A stretch of 64,000 nt of DNA from Symbiodinium natans (GCA_905221605.1 CAJNDS010002197.1:234852-298851); one strand, 5' to 3'; positions 18,184 to 29,284 are shown, counted from the stretch's first letter. The notes: generated by a model from the letters alone, not told the origin. A program made the numbers and translations.

Positions 18184-18267
18184 GCTCCGTTGCTGCTTCC
18201 GACGTCGAGTCCACACCCAGCTCTTCTCCAGAGAAGAGTAAAGGCAAGGGCAAAGGCTTCTCGACCG
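18184..18267 (+). CDS. candidate Lys/Gly-rich exon 2
   Basis: Acceptor GGGAACAG. Reads SVAASDVESTPSSSPEKSKG then KGKGFST and ends before a GC donor (GCAAGA). Ser-rich, then Lys/Gly-rich, like the 16225 exon. CCCTAAA on the left, TTTAGGG on the right. Confidence 0.55.
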
Positions 18268-18519
18268 GCAAGAACTGGTTTAGGGTTAAGGGTTGTAGGG
18301 CTTTATAGGGTTTATGGGGTTTATAGGGTTTATGGGGTTTGTGGTTACTTCTAGGGTTTAGGGTTTAGGGTTCAGGCGGGATTGGGGCTTAGCGTTTTGG
18401 GCTCGCCCGTCCACACCAACCAGCCAAGCAAGCAACCCGCCCATCAAAAACAACCACAGCGACTACAACAGCCACAGCGACCACAGCGACCCAAAGCCCA
18501 AACCCTTAAGCATAATTTG

Positions 18520-18613
18520 GGGGTTCGCGAAAATAGGGGTACCTTACTGGGGTCCTCATGATAAGATCCTACTCTTTGGGGGTCTATTTTAGGGTCGCCT
18601 AAATTCGGAAACC
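18520..18613. mobile_element. MITE family B copy 1
   Basis: Begins GGGTTCGCGAAAATAGGGGT and ends TTCGGAAACC, with the family core ACCTTACTGGGGTCCT and ATCCTACTCTTTGGGGGTCT. It ends 13 nt before the acceptor of the next exon, so it supplies the intron's 3-prime end. Confidence 0.8.
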
Positions 18614-18626
18614 TTCATTTCTGCAG

Positions 18627-18671
18627 GCAAAGGCCCACCACCCGCTCCTGCGAGCCGGCCAGCAGGAGAGG
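18627..18671 (+). CDS. candidate Pro-rich exon
   Basis: TTTCTGCAG acceptor and GTTGAG donor. Frame GC|AAA GGC CCA... reads KGPPPAPASRPAGE. A short proline-rich segment of the kind seen in FH1 regions or disordered linkers. Confidence 0.5.
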
Positions 18672-18949
18672 GTTGAGGGATTAGGGTTTAGGGATTAATA
18701 GGGTTTAGGGATTAGGGTTGGGGTTCAGGGTTCAGGGTTTGGGCTTGGTGGTCTAAGGCTAGAGGTGTTTGCATCCTGCACCCTGGTGTTTGGGGCTGCT
18801 CATGGCACCAAACAAAGAGGGCTCCAGCTTTGTTCCTGTAGCCTGTCCTCTTCTGGACTCATTGCCAACCACGAGCCTGTGAGGTAATATAGGGGCCGGA
18901 ATAAAACCTTATAGTATTCCCTTAGGGTCCCTTTATACTTATACTATAA

Positions 18950-19197
<248 letters not shown>

Positions 19198-19299
19198 TTC
19201 AAACCCTAAACCCTTAACCCTTAACCCTTAACCCTCAACGCTAACCAGGCAGGCCCAAAAATTATGCCTGAATCCTTGGGTGTCTGCCCATGCGGACAG

Positions 19300-19343
19300 G
19301 CGCCGAGCCGGGCGACAAGGGCAAAGCCAAGGGCAAGGGCAAG
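19300..19343 (+). CDS. candidate Lys/Gly-rich exon 3
   Basis: Acceptor GCGGACAG, donor GTCAGG. Reads GAEPGDKGKAKGKGK in the frame beginning one nt before the exon. Third member of the KGKGK group. Confidence 0.5.
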
Positions 19344-19371
19344 GTCAGGGCGCAGGGTTTGCAACAAACCC

Positions 19372-19465
19372 TACCTCGGACCCTCTTTACCTACAATTTT
19401 ATGGGTTATGCCTACTGGTTAAGGGCAAAGTACTACTAAACTGTAGGTATATTGAGTCCCAGGTA
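19372..19465. mobile_element. MITE family E copy 1 (intact)
   Basis: A 94-bp element, TACCTCGGACCCTCTTTACC at the left and GTAGGTATATTGAGTCCCAG then GTA at the right, inverted ends of about 24 nt. The reverse strand matches the copy at 40668. Confidence 0.8.
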
Positions 19466-19860
19466 CACCCTAAGCCATCCTAAACCCCTGATGCTTCTTG
19501 CCAGCGCTTTTCACTTCCACGCCCGAAAATCCTCCATTCAAGCTTGGTGGAATCGCTGACCATGGCCGTTGGCCCCTGAACCCTATGAACCCTGTAAACC
19601 CCAAGCGAAGCTCAATCACCCAAAGCCTCAACCCCGTAAACCCTATGAACCCTGCAAACCCTATAGGCCCTAAACTTTGCGCTCAATCACCCAAAGCCCC
19701 AAGCCCTCAGCCATGACGTAATGCGCCAACACTGCAATCTTATCGACCCCATGAAAATCCTCAGCCTTAAGCAAATCTTCGACCTTACACGAGCCCGCGT
19801 TGCTTAACCTTTCTAGAACCAGACCCTAAACTCTTAACCCTAAACCCCGAGCCGGAAATC
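19466..19860. other. unique DNA plus AACCCTATGAACC repeats
   Basis: Short repeats AACCCTATGAACCCTG and CAATCACCCAAAGCC at 19575-19705. No gene is assigned; the 72-codon frame here is Asn/Pro-rich repeat. Confidence 0.4.
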
Positions 19861-19864
19861 TTGA

Positions 19865-19980
19865 AAACCCTAACCCTAAACCCGAAGCCCGAAGCCCTAA
19901 GCCCTAAACCCTAAACCCCAAACCCTAAACCCCAAACCCTAAACCCTAAACCCTAAACCCTAAACCCTAAACCCTAAACC
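19865..19980. repeat. CCCTAAA telomeric tract
   Basis: About 14 units with CCCGAAG and CCCCAAA variants. Confidence 0.9.
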
Positions 19981-20003
19981 GCAGAATCCCAACTTCCCCC
20001 AAG

Positions 20004-20083
20004 ACAAAAACCAAGAGCTGGAGGCGGCTGTGGAGCCGACGAAGCCCACAGTCAAGCCCTCGCAGGACTCTACGAAGCGCAGA
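20004..20083 (+). CDS. candidate exon, Lys/Pro/Thr-rich
   Basis: Acceptor CCCCCAAG, donor GTGGGG. Reads KNQELEAAVEPTKPTVKPSQ then DSTKRR. Acidic-then-basic linker similar in style to the 16-19 kb exons, with the standard flanks. Confidence 0.5.
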
Positions 20084-20089
20084 GTGGGG

Positions 20090-20340
20090 GGTTTAGGGTT
20101 TAGGGTTTAGGGTTTAGGGGTTAGGGGTTAGGGGTTTGGGGTTTCTAGGGTTTGGGGTTTCGGGCTTCGGGCTTCGGGCTTAGGGTTTGGGGTTTGGGGT
20201 TTAGGCCTGAAGGGGTTTAGGGTATGGGGGGCTTGGGGTTTAGGGTACTCGGGGTTTGGGGTTTACAAGTTTACAGGGCCCAGGGTGTATAAGGTTTAGG
20301 GTGCATAGGGTTTAGGATTTACAGGCTGTAGGGTTTATAG
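20090..20340. repeat. TTTAGGG tract, degenerating
   Basis: Perfect units to 20120, then TTTGGGG, CTTCGGG and TATAGGG variants. Confidence 0.85.
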
Positions 20341-21083
20341 GGTTTACAGGATTTAAATTTTCTGGCACTTTTTTGTTATCAGGGGTTCCAGTACGAAGTT
20401 ATGAAGGTTGCCTACAATTAAGGGCTGCGGACTCTAGCCTCTAACTCGGAGTTCACTAGGTTTTGAGTTATGGGTTGAGGTCTGGGTTTGGGTCTAGGGT
20501 CTGTCTTTAAGTTCAGAGTGTAGGCTTCGGGGTTTGGGGCTTCGGGTTGAGGATTCATGCTTAGGGAGATTGACGGCACGTAGGTACAAGCAGGGTGTTG
20601 CAGTTCACCTGCATCTATTCCGGCACTCTAGGCAGATCAACTCAGCAACCTCGCAAGGGTTCCCAACCCCAAAACCTTAAACAATTTGAAGGTTTAGGGT
20701 ACTAGGACCCCCTCCCTTTGTTTATGGTTGAAACACTACCCCCCCACCCCACCTCCCCCCAAAAGCCCTCAAACCCTGCAGCCCCAAATGCTGAATGCTG
20801 AAATCCTCTAAGCTCCTTGAACAACTCAGTTCGAAACCCTTCAAACTCTACCGAAGCCCTAACCCTAAACCCTCATCCCTTCAACTCTGAAACCCCTTCG
20901 TGCATCCGAGCTTGCAGCTTAAGCCCTTAAAGCTCTGAAATCCCGAGGTCCTGAAACTGCTCGAAAAAGCTCTTCACGCCCTAAACCCTGAAGCCTCTAA
21001 AGCCTCAAAGCCGAAGCCCTAAAGCCTAGAACGCACGAAGCTCGCAAAGCACTGAACCGTCAAACCCTAACAGCCCTTGACTT
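20341..21083. other. unique DNA with scattered CCCTAAA-like words
   Basis: No supported exon found. C-run words at 20730-20765. Confidence 0.35.
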
Positions 21084-21191
21084 GGGAGATGTCCCCCCCC
21101 TTTTCTGAAAGTCCTTAATCGGGATCATAATAAGGGGGTACATATAATCCCGATTAAGGACAGCCTGTTGGTATAAGGGGGAGCATCCCCA
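21084..21191. mobile_element. MITE family A copy 1
   Basis: Outer ends GGGAGATGTCCCCCCCC and TATAAGGGGGAGCATCCCC, inner arms GTCCTTAATCGGGAT and ATCCCGATTAAGGAC pair perfectly over 15 nt. A 108-bp hairpin element without coding capacity. Confidence 0.85.
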
Positions 21192-21660
21192 CCCTTGACC
21201 CGCATAAGAGGATCTGAAGACGCTGCCCTGGACCCGCTACGTGGTCGGAGCGCAGCTGCAACAGGGCACGATCTGGGACAAGGCCTCGCCACTTCAAGGG
21301 GCCTATCCTTGGGGGATTCAGTCTAAGGGTATAAGGGGTCCCCTTTTCAGGGCCCATACGAAGGGACCATGTAACTATCGCTGCGGACTCAGATGTTTCG
21401 GGTGTTTTCGGGTGTTTTGGAGGATTCAGAATGGCAAGATTCTGGGCCTGGAGTTTGTGGATCCGCTCAATCATAAATCGAGAGGGGGGGGTTCCGAAAA
21501 TAGGGGTGCCCACTTTGGGGGGTCCCTTTAAGAGGATCCCTTAGGCCCCGGGCTCGAAGTACCTACAGCTTCGTGGGTTCAACTCACTCGGTTGAGGGTT
21601 TATGGGTTTAGGGTTTGTTCATTCAGCAACAATTTCTGCATACTGGGCACAAGTAAAAGC
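21192..21660. other. unique DNA with a MITE B-like fragment
   Basis: The segment 21490-21545 (TTCCGAAAATAGGGGTGCCC) resembles family B ends. Frames of 96 codons (+) and 119 codons (-) overlap here without support. Confidence 0.4.
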
Positions 21661-21744
21661 TCAAGCCCTAAGCCCTCAGCCCTCAGCCCTAAACCCTAAA
21701 CCCTAAACCCTAAACCCTAAACCCCACCCCTGAAACCCCTGAAG

Positions 21745-21800
21745 AGGTGAACGTCGTGTATGAGCAGGACCAGATTATGGATTTGCTACCCATGGAGGCC
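21745..21800 (+). CDS. candidate exon, acidic helix
   Basis: Acceptor CTGAAG, donor GTCAGC. With the upstream phase nucleotides it reads EEVNVVYEQDQIMDLLPMEA. CCCTAAA tracts lie on both sides (21665-21725, 21805-21920). Confidence 0.45.
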
Positions 21801-21804
21801 GTCA

Positions 21805-21920
21805 GCCCTAAACCCTAAACCCCAAACCCCAAACCCCAAACCATAAACCCTAAACCCTAAACTCCTAAACCCTAAACCCTAAACCCTAAACCCTAAACCC
21901 TAAACCCTAAACCCTAAACC
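21805..21920. repeat. CCCTAAA/CCCCAAA tract
   Basis: About 15 units. Confidence 0.95.
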
Positions 21921-22319
21921 GCCTGCAGGCGTTAGGCTTTAGGGTTAAGGTTCAGAGCGTTTCGCGGCACTTCAGGTTTCCATGATGGAAATCATATTCT
22001 GAACCATATACCCCCTACAAAACTCGAAGTTCTATTGCCATATAGGGTACTAGTCGCATATACCTGTCGTTGAGCCAAGCCCCGAACGTCACTTCTCGTT
22101 CATACTTTAGTTGAAGTGTGTTTGTAGCAGTTTGTCAACTTGAACCACTTGTTTCGCAGGTGCATTCCATCAACTTGTACCATGTGTTTCGCAGGGTTCC
22201 ACAGTACAAAGAACCTGGCACAGAGGGCAGACATATGGAGCAGGGAGAGGAAATGCGAAGCAACCGCAACCGTCACGAACGGAGCCCAAGTGCATCTCAC
22301 GATTGGGAGCACCGCACTA

Positions 22320-22545
22320 TGAATCCTGTTTAAACCCCATCATGTGAGCATCGTGTTTGCAGATGGCGGGGGCTGTGCCCCCGCACTGTTTTCAAGCCGT
22401 TCTAGTTTGCTTCACAGCATATGAACCCTGTCCAAACCCATCATGCAAGCATCGCGTTTGCAAATGGGGGGCGGCTCCCCCCCTGCCCCCCCAACCTCCC
22501 TGCTGCTTTAAATCCGTGCGGGCTTGCTTCAAAACATATGATTCC
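22320..22545. repeat. two-copy 105-nt tandem duplication
   Basis: Units beginning ATGAATCCTGTTTAAACCCC (22320) and ATGAACCCTGTCCAAACCCA (22421) share the words TTTGCAGATGG/TTTGCAAATGG and GCTTGCTTC. The rest of 21921-23060 is unique, with no assigned gene. Confidence 0.75.
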
Positions 22546-23650
22546 ATGTGCGAGCATGCGCTCGCACGAACGTGGTACCACAAAAAAGTAAGCGTGAACT
22601 GCAGCCGCGTGCACGGGCGGAGTTAATCAATTGTTTCTCACGTATCCTTCAACCTGTCCTTGTTTCTCACGTATCCTTTAGCCTCTTAATCCTTGCAGCC
22701 CAAAAGCCCAAAAAACATACCCAAAAAAGTTAGAGAGAGAAACAAAATACAGGCTTATATATCCCTTTACAGGACGCCCGAAAAACCAAAGACATACTCC
22801 AAAAAGACCAAGAAATACCCCCCAAAACACCTAGCTCCCTTAGAAATTCCTTAGACCCCCAATCGCTGAACTGCCCCTAAGAAGCCCCTAAAGCCGCAAG
22901 CCCCAGTGCCCTGAAACCCCCCAAACCCCAAACCCTAATCTCTATGAACACGCATTAAATCGAAGGGTAGTTACAAAGGTCCCTTAATATGGCCCCTTAC
23001 CTTCCTCAAAGGGTTCTTATGAGGTGGATACGGGTCGCCCAATTCAGGGGCCGGTGTTAAGGGACCATGTCCTAAACCCTGAACCCTAAACCCTAAACCC
23101 TAAACCCTAGGCCCTAAACTCTAAACCCTACACCCCTGCGCCGGGGTGCCTTGGATAGGAAATTGAGAAGCGCTTCGGCAAGAGTGCCGGTGGCTGGGTT
23201 GCACAGGGGAGCTTAAGGAGAGGTGCAGGGTTTAGGGTGTAATTAGTACGGCTATTTTGAGCCTGTTGGTTGGGGGCTAAACCCTAAGCCCTAAACCCTA
23301 AACCCTAACCCTAAACCCCAGTGTTTGGGGCCTGAATTCAATGTTGATGGGGTTGGGTCCTCCAGGGTTTCTAGGGTTGGGGCACTCGGGTTTGCTGGGC
23401 AGCTGGGCTTCTAGGGTAGAACCCTCAGCTCTAAATCCCGCTTGCTGAGGCCTGAAATCTTAGACAAGGGATAGATGGACAACCTAAACCCTAAACCCTG
23501 AACCCTGAACCCTGAACCCTAAACCTTGACCGGAAACCCAGCCCTAAGCGCAAAACCCTAACCTTGAAAGCCTTAACCCCGAGACCTAGACTCTAAACCC
23601 TTTGAGCCCTGAAGCTGGATCCTTGACAAACCCTAAACTACTATTCGCTT
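22546..23650. other. unique DNA and short telomeric tracts
   Basis: Small CCCTAAA tracts at 23070-23130, 23276-23320 and 23485-23530. CCTTAATATGGCCCCTTAC near 22984 resembles words near 35550 and 49620, possibly another MITE family. No gene assigned. Confidence 0.35.
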
Positions 23651-23654
23651 AAGA

Positions 23655-23725
23655 ACTCCCCCCCCCCCCCCCCCCCCCCCCCTCCCCCCCCCCCCCCCCC
23701 CCCCCCCCCCCCGCCCACCCCCCCG
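23655..23725. repeat. poly-C run
   Basis: About 60 of 70 bases are C. Confidence 0.95.
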
Positions 23726-23841
23726 CCCAAAAAAAAGTGATAAAAGACTGCAAGCAATAAAACGAAAAGAAAACATTTTTTAAAACAAATATTCCTTGCA
23801 AGGGAAATCTGGTGATTATCATCTTTTCTTTGGAAGGGGAA

Positions 23842-24052
23842 CCCGAAACCCTGAACCCTGAACCCTAAACCCTAAACCCTAGCCTCTAAACCTTAAACCC
23901 TAACCCTAAACCCTAAACCCTAAACCCTAAACCCTAAACCCTAAACCCTACATCCTACACCCTAAACCCTAAACCCTAAACCCTGAACCCTAAACCCTAA
24001 ACCCCAAACCCCAAACCCTAAACCCTAAACCCTAAACCCTAAACCCTAAACC
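23842..24052. repeat. long CCCTAAA tract
   Basis: About 28 units, a few CCCTGAA and CCCTACA. Confidence 0.95.
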
Positions 24053-24112
24053 CAAACGGGTTCTTCAGCAAATTGTTCTCAAATCAAGCCTCGCCCATAC
24101 CAAGGCCTGCAG

Positions 24113-24167
24113 AAGGTGGCCAAGGCTGAGGTGAAGGAGAGCAAGAAGCCCAAGCGCCCTGGCAGCC
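24113..24167 (+). CDS. candidate Lys-rich exon
   Basis: GGCCTGCAG acceptor and GTGGAG donor. Frame AAG GTG GCC... reads KVAKAEVKESKKPKRPGS. Strongly basic, in keeping with the Lys-rich linker exons upstream. CCCTAAA left, TTTAGGG right. Confidence 0.55.
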
Positions 24168-24177
24168 GTGGAGGGTT

Positions 24178-24466
24178 TGGGTTTAGGGTTTAGGGTTGAG
24201 GGTTTAGGGCTTAGGGTTTAGGGTTTAGGGTTTAGGGTTTATGCAAACAGTCACTCGGACGGTCTCGAAGCTGCATAAGCCTTATAACGATTGCCTGTTT
24301 AGGGTTTAGGATTTAGGGTTTAGGGTTAGGTTTAGGGTTTAGGGTTTAGGGTTTAGGGTTTAGGGTTTAGGGTTTAGGGTTTAGGGTTTAGGGTTTAGGG
24401 TTTAGGGTTTAGAGTTTAGGGTTTAGGGTTTAGGTTTCAGGGTTCAGGGTTCAGGTTTAGGGTTTC
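24178..24466. repeat. long TTTAGGG tract
   Basis: Two blocks, 24178-24240 and 24298-24466, separated by unique DNA. Confidence 0.95.
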
Positions 24467-24581
24467 AGCTACTGGGATGGCCCCCCTCTACAGCTTGCGG
24501 TCCATTCCTCACACCGAAATCATGCCTGCAGCCTTCTCAAGGGGTCTATTTTGGACGTTCCACCTTACACTAGCAGTCTTT

Positions 24582-24702
24582 CTTCGGGGTTATAGTACCC
24601 CCTGATAAGTACTAAAGTACTAACAGGGCTTGATAGGGATGATCGTAACCCCCCATGAGAATCCCTATCAACGACTGTTAGTTTCAGGAGACATCCCAAG
24701 GT
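24582..24702. mobile_element. MITE family A, diverged copy
   Basis: Inner arms CTTGATAGGGATGATCGTAA and GAGAATCCCTATCAACGA pair; the right end ACTGTTAG...GACATCCCAA matches the family end. The left end is rearranged. Confidence 0.55.
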
Positions 24703-24726
24703 TGATGTGAGACCCCCTTAATCTTC

Positions 24727-25450
24727 GGGGTTTAGGGGGTTTAGGGGTTAGGGTTTAGGGTTTAGGGTTTAGGGTTTAGGGTTTAGGGGCAAGGTTTGCA
24801 GGGTGCGCAGTTTCGGGTGTTGAGACTGTTGGGGGTGTCAGGGGTGCGGGTTTAGGGGTTGCAGGTTTTGGGTTTAGGGTTTGGGGTTTGGGGTATAGGG
24901 TTAGGGCGCGTAGCTTCTACAAGAATTCCTAGGGTTTCGGGAATTGGCAGACCACATGATGGGTGCCCACCCCGCAGAACGCAGTCTAGGGGCCTCCAAA
25001 GGTTTGTTTTTGTGCTTAGAGCACAGGGGTCAGCGTTAAGATTTAGGGTTTATGGTTTAGAGTCCTAAACCCCAACCCTAAACCCTAAACCCTAAACCCT
25101 AGGCCCTTTGCACTTTTAGGGTTCAGGGAGGAGCCACAGACCTGGAAACCTGAACTCGCGCAGAGCCTGGCCCGTAAAACCCTAAGCCCCGAACCCTAAA
25201 CATGGAACACCAACCAACGTGGGGCTTTCGGGTTTAGGGTTTAGGAAACCCTGAACCCTAAACCCTAAGCCATAGGCCAAGAGTAAGAGAGATTTGGCTC
25301 TTGAGGGTTTAGGGTTGAGGGTTGAAGCTTCAAGCCTTGTCACCCTCCGAAGGCCTGGTTTTGGTTCTCCGGCTTTAGGGTTTAGGGTTTCGGGTTTAGG
25401 GTTTAGGACTTAAGGTTTAGGGTGTAGGGTTTCGGGCCCCCGTGGCCGTA
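24727..25450. other. telomeric tracts and unique DNA, no gene assigned
   Basis: TTTAGGG at 24727-24790 and 25375-25430, CCCTAAA at 25070-25105. A 69-codon frame at 24859-25068 is not supported. Confidence 0.4.
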
Positions 25451-25515
25451 GGGCTTACGTGTCAAGGACGGTGAAGATCGACAGCATCAACCAGCAGCAG
25501 CGCTTCCAGATTGAG
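25451..25515 (+). CDS. candidate exon, Gln-rich helix
   Basis: Acceptor GGCCGTAG and donor GTTAGC. Frame GG|GCT TAC... reads AYVSRTVKIDSINQQQRFQI then E. Clean borders. Confidence 0.55.
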
Positions 25516-25636
25516 GTTAGCCTCCGTGGCTGGGCTGCAAACCCCTGAACCCTATCCCCTAAACCCTAAACTCTAAACCCTAAACCCTAAACCCGAAACC
25601 CAAACCCTAAACCCCAAACCTGAAACCCTAAACCCC

Positions 25637-25930
25637 AAGCTTTTGCGGACTTCGTCCCACCGCCGTCTTGGCGCCTCGGCTGTGCTCGGAGACGTTCCGT
25701 GGCATGATTGCGTTCACACATTTCAGTTGCTGTCGCTTGGAAACGCTGCCCACCCGACATGGCGGGACTGGTTGCTGCCGCTCATGCAGAGTATGCACGG
25801 CGCCTACTTTCACCAAGGTGCTGCTACTTGGCAAGGTCGGCAAAGGTACTGGGCCTCCAGGACATGTTCTCAGGTGTGCGTGCGTGACGACGTGCGCGCG
25901 TGGCACTCGGCAGGATTTCCGAAGAGCTGA
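25637..25930 (+). CDS. candidate long exon or two exons
   Basis: A 290-nt GC-rich island between a CCCTAAA tract (25545-25636) and TTTAGG words. One frame from 25664 to the TGA at 25928-25930 reads GASAVLGDVPWHDCVHTFQL and later WRDWLLPLMQSMHGAYFHQG, with six Trp. Internal AG and GT words (ACATTTCAG, CATGCAG) leave room for internal splicing. Two other frames are partly open, so the phase is uncertain. Confidence 0.4.
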   Translation, partial: KLLRTSSHRRLGASAVLGDVPWHDCVHTFQLLSLGNAAHPTWRDWLLPLMQSMHGAYFHQGAATWQGRQRYWASRTCSQVCVRDDVRAWHSAGFPKS

Positions 25931-25998
25931 TGCGCAAGGGTTTAGGATTTGGGGCTTAGGGATCTTGCCCAAGGTTCGAAACAGCCAAAACCGGGCTT

Positions 25999-26195
25999 AG
26001 GGTTTCAGGGTTTCAGGGTTTCAGGGTTTCAGGGTTTCAGGGTTTCAGGGTTTCAGGGTTTCAGGGTTTCGAGTTTAGGGTTTAGGATTTAGGGTTTATA
26101 GGGTTTAGGGTTTAGGGTTTAGGGTTAGGGTTTAGGGTTTAGGGTTTAGGGTTTAGGGTTTAGGGTTTAGGGTTTAGGGTTTAGGGTTTAGGGGT
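25999..26195. repeat. AGGGTTTC 8-nt array, then TTTAGGG
   Basis: Nine perfect 8-nt AGGGTTTC units (25999-26070) pass into TTTAGGG units: local amplification of a variant. Confidence 0.95.
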
Positions 26196-26790
26196 AGCTT
26201 GAGGGATGCTACGGCCCAACATCCCCAAACCTCAGCCGCCATGCCCTCAAAACCCTTAAGTCCAAGCCAACTGGTTGACCTTGTTCTATGGGTTTTTACG
26301 TTTGCGTTTTGGGTTGCGGTTCCCTCTGCGAGACCTCGAACCCTGGGGTTTGGGGTTTAGGGTTTAGGGTTTAGGGTTTAGGGTCTAGGCCAGGTTCATT
26401 CTGTCGCCAAGGCACCCTGCCTGTGAGCCTGAACACCGGAGCCAAGGCGGCAGCAGCGCTGAAGGACCCTCAAAGCCCGTGTGGGGAGCGAGGGGAGGAG
26501 GGGGGGGGAAGTTCGGGGTTCATGCCTCTCTGATCGTTCATGCCTCTCTGATCCCGACCACCGAATAAATCACTGAACTCGTACTTTCAGGCGCATCGGG
26601 CGGCGAAAAGTAGCCTTGGTTGGGTTCTACCTGCTTGCCCTACTATACCTACCCATGAACTTTGACAACTCATTGAGCCCAAAAGCCCAAACCCTGAAAC
26701 TACCCTCCCCCCTTGGCAGGAACTAGACCGATCTGCGATCACAGCAGAGGCGGAACCGATCATTAAGGGTTCAGGTTTTCAAGATTTCTG
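26196..26790. other. unique DNA, no gene assigned
   Basis: Short TTTAGGG tract 26344-26390. A G-run is at 26500. CATGCCTCTCTGATC is directly repeated at 26521-26553. Confidence 0.35.
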
Positions 26791-26791
26791 G

Positions 26792-27860
26792 CTTACGCTA
26801 GCCTACTATTTGGCGGCTTGGGGTTCAGGGCTCAAGGGTCGAGGGTTGAGTGTGCGCGCGTGTGTTACAGTTGTGCCTACTATTTGGCGGCTTGGGGTGC
26901 AGGGGGTCGAGGGTTGAGTGTGCGCGCGTGTGTTACAGTTGTGCCTACTATTTGGCGGCTTGGGTTCAGGGCTCAAGGGTCGAGGGTTGAGTGTGGGTGT
27001 GCTTGTGCGTGTGCGTGTTGATGTGCGTGTTGGCGTGCCTGTTGGCGTGCCCGTTGGCGTGCCTGTTGCTGTGTTGCTGTGTTGCAGTGTTGCTGTGTTG
27101 TGTTGTGGGTGTGTGTTGTGGGTGTGCGTTGTGGTTGCGTGTTTGTTGGTGTGTGTTGTGGGTGTGTGTGTGTGTGTGTTGTGTGTGTGTTGTGTGTGTG
27201 TTGTGTGTGTGTGTTGTGTGTGTGTGTGTTGTGTGTGTGTGTGTGTTGTGTGTGTGTGTGTTGCGTGTGTGTGTGTTGTGTGTTGTGTGTGTGTGTGTGT
27301 GTGTTACAGTTGTGCCTACTATTTGGCGGCTTGGGGTGCAGGGGGTCGAGGGTTGAGTGTGCGCGCGTGTGTTACAGTTGTGCCTACTATTTGGCGGCTT
27401 GGGTTCAGGGCTCAAGGGTCGAGGGTTGAGTGTGGGTGTGCTTGTGCGTGTGCGTGTTGATGTGCGTGTTGGCGTGCCTGTTGGCGTGCCCGTTGGCGTG
27501 CCTGTTGCTGTGTTGCAGTGTTGCTGTGTTGTGTTGTGGGTGTGTGTTGTGGGTGTGCGTTGTGGTTGCGTGTTTGTTGGTGTGTGTTGTGGGTGTGTGT
27601 GTGTGTGTGTTGTGTGTGTTGTGTGTGTGTTGTGTGTGTGTTGTGTGTGTGTTGTGTGTGTGTTGTGTGTGTGTTGTGTGTGTGTTGTGTGTGTGTTGTG
27701 TGTGTGTTGTGTGTGTGTTGTGTGTGTGTTGTGTGTGTGTTGTGTGTGTGTTGTGTGTGTGTTGTGTGTGTGTGTGTGTGTTGTGTGTGTGTGCGTGTGT
27801 GTTGTGTGTTGTGTGTTGTGTGTGTGTGTGTTGTGTGTGTGTGTCCTTATAAGAGACCTA
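26792..27860. repeat. GT-rich satellite with nested duplications
   Basis: The word GCCTACTATTTGGCGGCTTG recurs five times. A block of about 220 nt (26955-27175) is repeated at 27397-27600. The end (27600-27850) is about 20 copies of an 11-nt TTGTGTGTGTG unit. All Cys/Val frames are artefacts. Confidence 0.95.
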
Positions 27861-29095
27861 ACTTAGGGGTAATTGCACGGGCTACTTAGGCACACAAGGA
27901 CCAACAGAAGGTATGTAAATGGGCTATCTATAAGGGTTCCCTTCTAGGGTCCGTCCTTGTATCATGTAAATATACGTAGAGTTTAGGGTTTAGGGTTTTA
28001 GAGTTTTAGGGTTTTAGGGTTCAGGGTACCCTGCACACCCCGTAGAGTGCCCTATGGCCTAGCTCCTATGCCTTAAACTCTACAAAACCCATGCCCTGTG
28101 CCGTTATCCCCCCAAAACCCAAACACCGAAATCCTGTACCCCCGATAAAGGAGCCAGCAAACGTCGCAAGGCGCTTCAAACTCTGCGGCGCTTCCTTTGC
28201 CCTAGCTCAGAGCAGGCCCTGGGGGGGGGGGGGGGGCCTGGTAGGAGGTTTGGGGGGGGGGTCGAACAGGGCTAGGGTTGAGGGTCTTCTCCAGGGTTTG
28301 GGGTTTCGGGTTCTGGAGATGAGGAGTTTAGGGTTTAGGGTCCGTACCCCTACGAACCTGCTCCTGGGCCCTCAACCCCAAGGCCCTGGAAGGCCCCATA
28401 TCATAAGCATTCAGAAGCAATCCTTTACACCGGAAACAAGCTCTTCAACAAAAAGACAGACCCTGCAACTCTGAACCCGAACACTAGCACCGGCAAGAAA
28501 GTCCCTGCAACGATGATCATGAGAATGATAGAATTATTTGGTGGTCATTGATTCAGAAGAGCCTGCAAGTGAGTCTTAACATCAGAGTAACAAGCACAAA
28601 TCACGCTAACAGTAACAACAATAGTCATACACAACAATGCCAATTACATTGCCATTTCATTCCAGAAACGATGCCAATTCTCTGAATCACCTATCACTAA
28701 AGAGAACGAGGATGAAGCTTAACGATCATAGTGGCAATCTGAATCGTAACGATGGTAGTTCTCACAATAATCGCCAAGCTGCGCATTATAGCATACTATA
28801 TTGCACGATATCATGCTGTATCCATAATCGGTTAAGCTACGTCATTTCATATCTTGATGATACTTATCTGCTATCGACATAATCTAACTCTAGGACCTAG
28901 AGTAAGCCCTCATTCCACATGTTGGGGGTTTAGCCTCCCTCTTAATCTCCTGCAAACCAAAAAGTGCACCCTTGTTGTTCCTGGGTTTCTTTTGGGTCTA
29001 GATATATGCCTGAGGGTAGTTTCATAGGCCTTGACATGCTCCCGTGCCTTCTTTACGGGGTTCTGAAGTGTGGGCCCTTGGGTCGTATAGGGTGT
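27861..29095. other. unique DNA, AT-rich patch, no gene assigned
   Basis: 28500-28900 is AT-rich and free of telomeric words. An 81-codon Asn/His/Ser-rich frame (28637-28882) is open but looks compositional. A G-run is at 28221-28235. Confidence 0.35.
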
Positions 29096-29097
29096 AT

Positions 29098-29162
29098 AAC
29101 CCTAAACCCTAAACCCTAGACCCGAAACCCGAAACCCTAAACCCTAAACCCTAAACCCTAAG
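29098..29162. repeat. CCCTAAA telomeric tract
   Basis: About nine units. Confidence 0.95.
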
Positions 29163-29175
29163 AGTATAACGATCA

Positions 29176-29281
29176 CGGCTGTCGAAGCACGAGGAGATGG
29201 AGCTGGCGAGCAAGCGCCAGGTAGTGGAAGCCGAGCGGCAAGAGTCGGGGTCCCGGATCCGGTTCTCGCACTTTCTGCTCT
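29176..29281 (+). CDS. candidate charged helical exon, GA donor
   Basis: Frame CGG CTG TCG... reads RLSKHEEMELASKRQVVEAE then RQESGSRIRFSHFLL. A TGA at 29281-29283 follows unless the GA donor at 29282 (GATAGG) is used. RIRFSHFLL resembles the start of parvulin domains, but only over about nine residues. CCCTAAA left, long TTTAGGG right. Confidence 0.5.
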
Positions 29282-29284
29282 GAT

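Noticed and set aside
25780-25870. P-loop-like TFTKVLLLGKVGKGTG in an alternative frame
   Set aside because: Does not match GxxxxGK[ST], and a competing frame over the same DNA is longer and better bounded.
26918-27889. Cys/Val-rich proteins of 115-180 residues
   Set aside because: Generated by (GT)n satellite DNA; the frames change residue but not openness when shifted.
29230-29281. Parvulin-type prolyl isomerase start (RIRFSHFLL)
   Set aside because: Similarity covers only about nine residues and no following exon continues the domain.
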